From JBIOWF01 sp044868295 (GTDB lineage Bacteria; Actinomycetota; Actinomycetes; Streptosporangiales; Streptosporangiaceae), in the NCBI GenBank assembly GCA_044868295.1, contig JBIOWF010000289.1, forward strand, positions 1 through 36,893: 36,893 bases of DNA. The letters run 5' to 3'. This document shows positions 17,185-23,726 of the stretch, in pieces. Under the pieces are notes generated by a model. It had not been told where the DNA came from, did not search any database, and was given only the letters and a program-made list of their open reading frames with translations. Every line of letters begins with the position of its first letter. Position 1 is the first letter of the stretch. The position numbers were made by a program, and so were the translations under genes.

Positions 17185-17191
17185 GAGAGCG
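17158..17191 (+). promoter_or_regulatory. Hairpin sequestering the Shine-Dalgarno of the ATPase gene
   Basis: A perfect 11-bp inverted repeat, CGCTCTCCTTA (17158-17168) and TAAGGAGAGCG (17181-17191), encloses a 12-base loop. The right arm contains the AAGGAG ribosome site and ends immediately before ATG 17192, so the folded leader would hide it. Confidence 0.7.
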
Positions 17192-18652
17192 ATGATCGTC
17201 AAGCCTGCCCATGTGTTCGGCAGGGATCGAGAGTGGGCGGCTCTCGTGCGGTTTGTCGAGTCCACCACCGACGAGATGCTGATGGGTGTCGTGAGTGGGC
17301 GACGCCGACAGGGGAAGACCTTCCTTCTGCAAGCGTTGGCCGAGGCGGTCGGCGGTTTCTACTTCGTCGCCGTCGAGTCCACCTCGGTGGATGCTCTCCG
17401 CCAGTTCGGCACCGCTTTGGCGGACTACTTGGACATGGGCGGCCGGCTCGCCTTTCGGAACTGGGACGAGGCGATCGGCCTTCTCCTGGATCGGTGCGCT
17501 GACCGCGTCGTCGTCCTCGACGAGTTTCCCTACCTGATCAAAGCTGATCCGGCCATTCCGTCGATCATCCAGCGGGAGATCGATGCTCGTGGCGGCGCAC
17601 GTCAGGGCAGGAGCCGTACCAGACTTCTGCTCGCGGGGTCGGCGATGTCGATCATGGGCAAGCTGCTCGCCGGGCAGGCGCCGCTCCGGGGGCGCTCGTC
17701 GCTTGATCTCGTCGTACAGCCTTTCGACTACCGGACCGCTGCCGGATTCTGGGGAATCTCTGACCCCAGGCTCGCCGCCCAGGTCAATGCAGTCGTGGGA
17801 GGCACTCCCGCGTACCGAACCCGCTTCGTGGACAATGAGGCGCCGAGAGCGATTGAGGATTTCGACGACTGGGTCATCCGGCGTGTACTCAGCCTGGACA
17901 CCCCGCTCTTTCGGGAGGCCCGGTACTTGCTCTCCAATGAGAGTGACATCCGCGATGAAGCGCTCTATCACGCGGTCCTGAGTGCCATCGCGACCGGCAA
18001 CAACACCAGGGGCGGCATCGCAAGCTATATGGGTCGCAAGTCAACAGATATCGCCCACCCGTTGGCTGTCCTGGAAGATTGCCGGCTCATCCGAAAGGAG
18101 ATCGACCCGGTCCGAAAAGGGGCCTCTCTCTACCGGATCGCCGAACCTTTGGTCGTCTTCTACGAGGCGATCATGAGAAACCCCTGGAGTCAGCTGGAGC
18201 TGGGCCAGGCCGCACATGTCTGGCGCGGGTCGGCGCGACGGTTCGCGGCACAGGTGATGGGTCCGCACTTCGAGCACTTGTGCCGCCAGTTCGCGTTGAC
18301 GGCGAATTGGGACGGCGAGTTGCCCACCGACGTGGCCGCCGGCCTCGCCCAGGGCAGTGGAAAGGGACAGAACATCGAGGTGGATGTGATGGTCCTCGCT
18401 GCTCAGGAAGGCGACAGCAAGCGGAGGCTGCTCTCTGTTGGGGAGGCCAAGTGGATGGAGATCATGAATCTTGGTCATGTGAACCGGCTGCGGCAGGCCA
18501 GGGACCAGCTACATGGGAAGGGCCTTGACACCCGCGACACAGTGATCGCTCTATACAGCGGGGCCGGATTCGATGCCGATCTCAGATCTGCTGCGGCCAA
18601 GGACTCGCGAATCCTGCTCGTCGACCTGGAGACGCTGTACTCGTCCGCATGA
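17192..18652 (+). CDS. AAA ATPase (ATPase_2/DUF234 type) with nuclease-like C-terminus
   Basis: A 486-residue protein. It opens with FGRDREWAALVRFV, then Walker A GRRRQGKTFLL near residue 36 and Walker B VVVLDEFPYL near 110. LLLAGSAMSIM gives a sensor-like strand. Residues about 270-330 form a winged helix (GGIASYMGRKSTDIAHPLAVLEDCRLIRKE). The C-terminus carries a Glu in GPHFEHLCRQF, Asp in IEVDVMVL and GEAKW. These match the E...D...ExK layout of the restriction-endonuclease fold seen in DUF234 proteins. The family is common in archaea and patchy in bacteria; its role is unknown, and defence or mobile-element links have been proposed. Codon choice looks less GC-biased than in its neighbours. 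It stands alone, with an elaborate operator and hairpin leader, beside decayed genes. This suggests acquisition by transfer. Confidence 0.82.
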   Translation: MIVKPAHVFGRDREWAALVRFVESTTDEMLMGVVSGRRRQGKTFLLQALAEAVGGFYFVAVESTSVDALRQFGTALADYLDMGGRLAFRNWDEAIGLLLDRCADRVVVLDEFPYLIKADPAIPSIIQREIDARGGARQGRSRTRLLLAGSAMSIMGKLLAGQAPLRGRSSLDLVVQPFDYRTAAGFWGISDPRLAAQVNAVVGGTPAYRTRFVDNEAPRAIEDFDDWVIRRVLSLDTPLFREARYLLSNESDIRDEALYHAVLSAIATGNNTRGGIASYMGRKSTDIAHPLAVLEDCRLIRKEIDPVRKGASLYRIAEPLVVFYEAIMRNPWSQLELGQAAHVWRGSARRFAAQVMGPHFEHLCRQFALTANWDGELPTDVAAGLAQGSGKGQNIEVDVMVLAAQEGDSKRRLLSVGEAKWMEIMNLGHVNRLRQARDQLHGKGLDTRDTVIALYSGAGFDADLRSAAAKDSRILLVDLETLYSSA

Positions 18653-18749
18653 TGCGCGACGTGCCGGTCGCACTCGGACGACGGCGCGCGGCAACACTCA
18701 TTTTCGCTATGACGGCCGCCCTCGGGAGGCGGTTACCGCGCCCGGCTTC

Positions 18750-19139
18750 TCACAGGGCGTTCAGGAAACGGGCCGCGATCGGGGCCGCCACGGCCGCGCC
18801 GGTGCCGCCGCCTTCCGCGATCACGGAGAACGCGAGATCGCCCTGGTAGCCGATGAACCACGAGTGCGTCGGCGGCTCCGCGCCGGAGCCGAACTCCGCG
18901 GTGCCCGTCTTGCCTGCCGTACCGGGCGGGAAGGACACCCGGCTGGCCGTGCCCTCGCTCACAACCGCGGGCATGAGTTCGCGCAGGGCCCTCACGACGC
19001 CGGGCTCCAGCTTGCGTGGCTGGGCCCCGCCCTGGGGGACCAGCGCGGCCGGGACGAGCCGGGGCGGGCGCCATGTGCCGTCGGCGATCGCGGCGGCGAC
19101 CGCCGCCATGTTGAGCGGGCTCCCCAGTACCCTGCCCTG
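18750..19139 (-). pseudogene. 5'-truncated MecA-like penicillin-binding protein remnant
   Basis: Only the last ~130 residues of a class B transpeptidase remain: QGRVLGSPLNMAAVAAAIAD, the intact catalytic motif AGKTGTAEFG, and THSWFIGYQGDLAF near the C-terminus, ending at TGA 18752-18750. The SxxK and SxN motifs and the signal region are missing. Homology stops at about 19139, exactly where the opposite-strand beta-lactamase-like remnant begins. An open frame continues through the junction, but its translation there is antisense to the other remnant. It resembles the 33781 protein over the shared part but, unlike that protein, has kept KTG. It is presumed non-functional. Confidence 0.82.
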
Positions 19140-19538
19140 GCGTCCACGGATCCGAAGGTCATCGCCCGGCTGCGCGTGCTCGATCCCCAACGGACCAATC
19201 GCGGCGCCCCGCGAGAGATGACGACATTGCTCGGCATGATCTGGCGGAACGAGGCCGCGACGCCCGAGTCGTGCGCGGAGATCCGGCGTTCGATGGGGCT
19301 TCAGGTGTGGCCGCACCGGCTCGCCTCCGGCTTCCCGTACGACGATGTGGCGGTCAGCGGCAAGACGGGCACGCTGCCCACGACCCGCAACGAGGTGGGC
19401 GTCGTGGAGTACCCGGACGGCGGACGCTACGCGATAGCGGTCTTCACCCGGTCGATCGGCACCGCCCAGAACCAGCCGAGAGCCGACGCGGCGATCGGGT
19501 CGGCGGCGCGGATCGCGGTCGAACATCTCAGAGCTTGA
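19140..19538 (+). pseudogene. 5'-truncated class A beta-lactamase-like serine hydrolase remnant
   Basis: The last ~130 residues of a serine beta-lactamase-like protein: DPKVIARLRVLDPQRTNRG, REMTTLLGMIWRNE, RRSMGLQVWPHRLASGFP, and SGKTGTLPTTRNEVGVVEYP, which carries the KTG motif. It ends at TGA 19536-19538. The N-terminal half with the catalytic SxxK and SDN is absent. The frame reads open to 18573, but the upstream part is antisense to the penicillin-binding-protein remnant and not protein-like. The shared break point with that remnant indicates one deletion that removed the facing 5' halves of two divergent genes. Confidence 0.82.
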
Positions 19539-19541
19539 ACA

Positions 19542-19655
19542 TCGCCGACCGCTGGTCGGGCATGCGTGGTTTACACATCCCCATCGGGCAGGCCACCTGC
19601 CGAGTGGGCGTGTCGCCGAACCTCTGGCCGGGCATGCATGGTTTACACCGCCATA
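19542..19655. repeat. Direct repeat (~36 bp, ~71-base period) upstream of acetoacetyl-CoA synthetase
   Basis: The run from TCGCCGACC to GGTTTACAC (19542-19576) recurs with few changes at 19613-19648. The shared core is CGGGCATGC-TGGTTTACAC. Both copies lie between the beta-lactamase remnant and ATG 19722, so they may carry duplicated promoter or operator sequence. Confidence 0.7.
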
Positions 19656-19721
19656 TGGGGGACCGTTCCTATGTGGGGCTCAAGTGATGACACAGAGCTC
19701 GGCCGTGGCGAGGATAGGGGC

Positions 19722-21689
19722 ATGGTTGAGGAAGGCGCTCTGCTTTGGGAACCCACACCGGAAATCGTGCGCGATGCCAGGATCACCAGATACATGGAGT
19801 GGCTTGGCCGGCCGGGGACGAGCTATGACGAGCTGTGGCAGTGGTCGGTCGATTCTCCTGCGGAGTTCTGGACGTCGATCTGGGACTACTTCGGCGTGGT
19901 CGGGGAGCGTGGTGACGGGCCCGTCATCTCTGGGACGATGCCGGACGCGAAATGGTTCGCCGGAACCACGCTGAATTATGCGGCCAACGCTCTGCGCGGA
20001 GACGCCGACCGGCTTGCAGTGATATTTCGCGATGAGTCGGGAAACCGCAGGGCATACACCCTTGGTGAGCTGCGTGAGGAGGTCGGCCGAGTCCGCACCG
20101 GTCTCGTACGGCTCGGTGTCGGCCGAGGCGACCGGGTCGCGGGATACCTCCCGAACATCCCCGAAGCACTGATCGCCTTCCTGGCCACCGCCAGCCTGGG
20201 CGCCATCTGGTCGTCCTGCTCGCCGGACTTCGGCGCGCCCAGCGTCATCGACCGGTTCACCCAGATCGAGCCGAAGGTCCTGATCGCGGTCGACGGCTAC
20301 CGCTACAACGGCAAGGCCTACGACCGTTCGGAGACGGTGGCCGAGATCGCCGGCAAGCTTCCCACTCTGCTGGCCACCGTACGGGTGCCCTACCTCGGCG
20401 GGTCCCGCCTCGACGCCTCCACCGGCAGCGCCACCGTCGACGCCCCGAGCGTGATCGGGTGGGCGGAGCTCGGCTCTCCCGAAGGGGAGAGTGAGCCGCT
20501 CGAATTCGAGCCGGTGCCGTTCGGCCATCCCCTCTGGGTGCTGTACTCGTCGGGCACCACGGGTCTGCCCAAGCCGATCGTGCACGGCCACGGCGGCGTC
20601 GTGCTGGAGCATCTGAAGGCGCTGACGTTCCATCAGGACCTCGGCGAGGGGGATGTGTTCTTCTGGTACACCACGACCGGCTGGATGATGTGGAACTACC
20701 TCATCGGCAGTCTCCTCGTCGGCGCGACCGCTGTCCTGTACGACGGGAGCGCCACCCAGCCGGACACCGGGGCGCTGTGGGAGCTCGCCGCCGAGGAGGG
20801 GGTCACGTACTTCGGAACCGGCGCGCCGTACATCGTGGCCTCGATGAAGGCGGGGCTGAAGCCGACGGGGCTGGAGCGACTGCGCGGGATCGGCTCGACC
20901 GGCGCGCCCCTCCCCCCGGAGGGTTTCGCCTGGGTCCACGCGGACGTGCGGGACGACGTGCCGCTCGGATCGTTCTCCGGCGGCACGGACGTGTGCACGG
21001 GTTTCGTGGGGGCGGTGCCGCTGCTGCCGATCAGGGCGGGGGTGATCCCGTGCCGCTGCCTCGGCGCCCGGGTGGAGTCCTTCGACCCCGTGGGCAAGAG
21101 CGTGATCGGTGAGGTGGGGGAGCTGGTGTTGACGCAGCCAATGCCGTCGATGCCGGTGATGTTCTGGAGCGACCCCTCTGGCGACCGCTATCGCGAGTCG
21201 TATTTCGCGGACTATCCGGGCATCTGGCGGCACGGTGACTGGATCAAGATCCTGCCCGACGGCGGCTGCGTCATCTACGGTCGCTCCGACTCCACCCTCA
21301 ACCGGGGCGGCGTACGGATGGGCACCAGCGAGTTCTACCGGGTGGTGGAGCGCTTCGAGGAGATCGCCGACAGCCTGGTGATCGACACCGGGCAGCTCGG
21401 CCAGGACGGCCGCCTGCTCCTCTACCTGGCCATCGCGCCCGGCTCCGAGCTGTCCGACGACCTGATCTCCAGGCTGCGTACGGCCTTGCGGACCGAACTG
21501 TCGCCCCGTCACGTGCCAGACGAGATCCACGAGGTCCCCGGCATCCCCAGGACCCTGTCCGGGAAGAAGCTGGAGGTGCCGGTACGGAAGATCCTTCTCG
21601 GTACCCCCGTCGAGAAGGCGGCCAACCTCGACGCCATGGCCAACCCCGAGGTCCTGCGGTACTTCCAGGCCCGGGAGCCGAACGCCTGA
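19722..21689 (+). CDS. aacS: Acetoacetyl-CoA synthetase (acetoacetate-CoA ligase)
   Basis: A 655-residue ATP-dependent ligase of the AMP-forming superfamily that activates acetoacetate for re-entry into lipid or polyhydroxybutyrate metabolism. An acetyl-CoA-synthetase-type N-terminal domain (RDARITRYMEWLGR...YDELWQWSVDSPAEFW) is followed by the AMP-binding loop LYSSGTTGLPKPIVHGHGG. YFGTGAPYI, GDWIKILPDGGCVIYGRSDSTLNRGG and SGKKLEVPVRK give the hinge and catalytic lysine. Length and motifs are those of AacS. The start is ATG 19722 with GAGG about nine bases upstream. A frame open to 19566 includes the direct repeats and lacks similarity. It converges on the FAD oxidase gene. Confidence 0.94.
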   Translation: MVEEGALLWEPTPEIVRDARITRYMEWLGRPGTSYDELWQWSVDSPAEFWTSIWDYFGVVGERGDGPVISGTMPDAKWFAGTTLNYAANALRGDADRLAVIFRDESGNRRAYTLGELREEVGRVRTGLVRLGVGRGDRVAGYLPNIPEALIAFLATASLGAIWSSCSPDFGAPSVIDRFTQIEPKVLIAVDGYRYNGKAYDRSETVAEIAGKLPTLLATVRVPYLGGSRLDASTGSATVDAPSVIGWAELGSPEGESEPLEFEPVPFGHPLWVLYSSGTTGLPKPIVHGHGGVVLEHLKALTFHQDLGEGDVFFWYTTTGWMMWNYLIGSLLVGATAVLYDGSATQPDTGALWELAAEEGVTYFGTGAPYIVASMKAGLKPTGLERLRGIGSTGAPLPPEGFAWVHADVRDDVPLGSFSGGTDVCTGFVGAVPLLPIRAGVIPCRCLGARVESFDPVGKSVIGEVGELVLTQPMPSMPVMFWSDPSGDRYRESYFADYPGIWRHGDWIKILPDGGCVIYGRSDSTLNRGGVRMGTSEFYRVVERFEEIADSLVIDTGQLGQDGRLLLYLAIAPGSELSDDLISRLRTALRTELSPRHVPDEIHEVPGIPRTLSGKKLEVPVRKILLGTPVEKAANLDAMANPEVLRYFQAREPNA

Positions 21690-21708
21690 TTCACCCCGGG
21701 GTCCCGGG

Positions 21709-21804
21709 CGGCTACACGCCTTGAGGGAGGCGGCAAGGTCTCCCGGGGGCGGCTACACGCCGAGAGGGAGACCCCGGGGCCGCTACACGCCTTGAGGGAG
21801 GCGG
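21709..21804. repeat. Triplicated 3' end of the FAD oxidase gene
   Basis: The block CGGCTACACGCC followed by TTGAGGGAGGCGG occurs at 21709-21733 and, with one base changed, as the genuine 3' end at 21780-21804. A variant copy (CTACACGCC-GAGAGGGAG) lies at 21750-21771. In the minus strand each copy reads as a gene terminus, with its own TAG, so two spare ends trail the real stop. Confidence 0.85.
21738..21773. terminator. Hairpin between convergent aacS and FAD oxidase genes
   Basis: GGTCTCCC (21738-21745) pairs with GGGAGACC (21766-21773), with an inner GGCG/CGCC pair around GCTACA. It lies within the repeat block between two converging stops, so a bidirectional terminator is plausible. There is no T tract. 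Confidence 0.5.
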
Positions 21805-23240
21805 AAAAGGCGGGTGGGGTCGTAGGCGGCCTTGACCCGGGCGAGGCGTGCGGCGTTGGCGCCGAAGTACTGCCGGCGCCAACCGGCCAACTCCGGGTCG
21901 ATGTAGTTGACGTACGCGTGATCCCCGAAGTGGGGGCGCATCGCCGCGTGCGCGGCTCGCGCCCAGGCGGCGGCGCCGCTCCGGTGGGCGTAGTACTGCA
22001 CGCTGAACAGGGCCTGCCGGTGGGGGAAGGCGGTGGCGTCGGCGCGGACCCGGCCCACGGCGCCGCCCAGCGCGTCGAGGAGCACGCTGTGCCGGCCGGT
22101 CGCGGCGACCTGGGCGATCAGCGCGCGGATCCCCGCGCCGGACAGTGGCGCGTACGCCATGTGGGACTTGGCCGAGAAGACGTCGCGGACCAGCCGGCCG
22201 GCCGACGTCTCGCCTGGCAGGGAGCCCGGCCGGTGGCACTGCGCCACCGACAGCGCGCCGCAGCCGGCCATGGTCATCATGGCGTGGCCGTACGACGACT
22301 GGCTGACGAACCGGCTGGACGGGTCCGTCCCGATCCGGTCCACCAGGCCCTGCAGCAGTCGTTGGCAGGCCGCCTTGCCGCCGACGTAGAGGCCGCCGAT
22401 CGTCCCGTCGAGCGACGGGTCGTTGTTGAGGTGGAGGTTCGACCACATGGCGTCGGGGGCACTCGGCGCCCACGCCTGCCACGCCTTGAGCGCGGCGGCG
22501 GCCTTCGACCAGGGCCAGTGCAGGAAGAACACCGTCACGTCCTGGGTCTGGTGGGTGCGGAACGTGAAGGAGGTCGCGATCCCGAAGTTGCCGCCCCCGC
22601 CGCCTCTCGAGGCCCAGAACAGGTCGGGATCGGTGGTGGCGGAGCACGTCCGCAGCCGTCCGTCGGCCGTCACGATCTGTACCGACTCCAGCACGTCGCA
22701 CGTCAGGCCGTACTTCCGGGACACCACGCCGATGCCGCCGCCGAGCGTGAGCCCGGCCACGCCGACGGTCGGGCACGAACCCGCGGGGACGCTGACCCCG
22801 TGCGCCGCCAGCTTGGCGTACACGTCCACCAGCCGCGCTCCGGCGCCGATGGTGGCCCGCCCGCCCGAGTAGCCGACCTTGCTCATCGGCGACACATCGA
22901 TCACCAGGCCGGGGCCCGTCGACCAGCCCGCGTAGCTGTGACCACCCGACCTGGACGTGACGGGCACGCCGAAACGCCGCGCGAAACTCACGCATTCGGC
23001 CACGTCGGACGGGTTCTTGCAGTACGCCACCGCGGCCGGCCGTACGGCGTCGAACTTGGCGCTGAAAAGCTTGCGGGCGGCGTCGTACGAGGCGTCGCCC
23101 GGCCGGATGAGCCTGCCGTCCAGCCCGCGGGCGAGCCCGTTCCAGTCCGGCGCGGCGCGCGACGACAGAACGGGCAGGCCCGCGAGCGACGCGATGCCGA
23201 CGGGCGCCGTCAGTGAGAGAAAGCTACGCCGGTTGATCAT
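21783..23240 (-). CDS. Tat-exported FAD-binding oxidoreductase, berberine-bridge (BBE) type
   Basis: A 485-residue flavoprotein. The N-terminus MINRRSFLSLTAPVGIASLA is a twin-arginine signal peptide. The FAD_binding_4 domain contains TSRSGGHSYAGWS, whose His is the usual covalent flavin anchor, and LTLGGGIGVVSRKYGLTCDVL, whose Cys is the second anchor. It thus looks like a bicovalent oxidase of carbohydrates or secondary metabolites. The C-terminal BBE motif is YVNYIDPELAGWRRQYFGANAARLARVKAAYDP (split across residues near 435-470). The start is ATG 23240 with GGGAG upstream. The substrate is unknown; members oxidise oligosaccharides, alkaloids or polyketides. The gene's terminal bases are repeated twice beyond the stop. 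Confidence 0.9.
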   Translation of the reverse strand: MINRRSFLSLTAPVGIASLAGLPVLSSRAAPDWNGLARGLDGRLIRPGDASYDAARKLFSAKFDAVRPAAVAYCKNPSDVAECVSFARRFGVPVTSRSGGHSYAGWSTGPGLVIDVSPMSKVGYSGGRATIGAGARLVDVYAKLAAHGVSVPAGSCPTVGVAGLTLGGGIGVVSRKYGLTCDVLESVQIVTADGRLRTCSATTDPDLFWASRGGGGGNFGIATSFTFRTHQTQDVTVFFLHWPWSKAAAALKAWQAWAPSAPDAMWSNLHLNNDPSLDGTIGGLYVGGKAACQRLLQGLVDRIGTDPSSRFVSQSSYGHAMMTMAGCGALSVAQCHRPGSLPGETSAGRLVRDVFSAKSHMAYAPLSGAGIRALIAQVAATGRHSVLLDALGGAVGRVRADATAFPHRQALFSVQYYAHRSGAAAWARAAHAAMRPHFGDHAYVNYIDPELAGWRRQYFGANAARLARVKAAYDPTRLFRLPQGV

Positions 23241-23726
23241 GGATCACTCCCCGAGGTTCGAACCACCCCATGAGACGTGCCAGATCGCGTCCAGGTTGGT
23301 CACAGTCTCATCACTTCGCTCCTATGCGCAGCGCGAGTGCGGGGCATCATCCGCCGGGCGACGATCCCTTAAGCTCATTTCGGCCACCCTCAGGTTGACG
23401 TCCGTATTGTTTTCGGGTGGTATCTGTTCGATGGCGCCGGACTCCTGATCAATGGAGATCAGGTAGCTCGCGCCGCCGGAGGAGTAGGGCAATGACTGGG
23501 ACGCCGCGACGGCGAGCCTGGACAGGGGGAGTCGCGCCGCCGCTGCCGAGTTTCGGCGCAGACGTCACACGCCCTCCCGACGGTGACCACGCCCGTCTGA
23601 AGGAGCCCCTCTCCTGCGGGCGCATCTTCTCCCTTTCGGCGGGGACTGTTTCTCCATGGACTGCTGTGGGTACGGCGTGGCCGGCTCCACGAGTCAACGA
23701 CATCTCACAAAGGAGTGAGTGACCAA
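23241..23726. other. Intergenic region between FAD oxidase and glutamate dehydrogenase
   Basis: 486 bases between divergent genes. Apart from the possible 56-codon minus-strand frame at 23322-23492, I see no gene. TTGACG at 23395-23400 resembles a -35 box for the rightward gene, but no well-spaced -10 follows. AAAGGAG at 23709-23715 is the ribosome site of the dehydrogenase. Confidence 0.5.
23322..23492 (-). CDS. Possible small protein or gene remnant (56 codons, TTG start)
   Basis: A minus-strand frame from TTG 23492 to TAG 23324-23322 encodes a balanced, non-repetitive peptide including GGASYLISIDQESGAIEQIP and NNTDVNLRVAEMSLRDRRP. This composition (Ile, Asn, Asp, Glu, few Arg/Pro) is unlike the usual out-of-frame translations of this DNA. 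The frame stays open about 25 codons further upstream but has no ATG or GTG and no Shine-Dalgarno, so it may be the 3' remnant of a lost gene. It lies 82 bases before the FAD oxidase on the same strand. I do not recognise the family. Confidence 0.3.
   Translation of the reverse strand: MPYSSGGASYLISIDQESGAIEQIPPENNTDVNLRVAEMSLRDRRPADDAPHSRCA

Noticed and set aside
19566..19721. N-terminal extension of acetoacetyl-CoA synthetase
   Set aside because: The 52 extra codons cover the direct repeats and have no similarity to the family; ATG 19722 gives the normal length.
23417..23722. 101-codon plus-strand frame before glutamate dehydrogenase
   Set aside because: Arg/Pro/Ser-rich translation with no domain, overlapping the ribosome site and start of the real gene.
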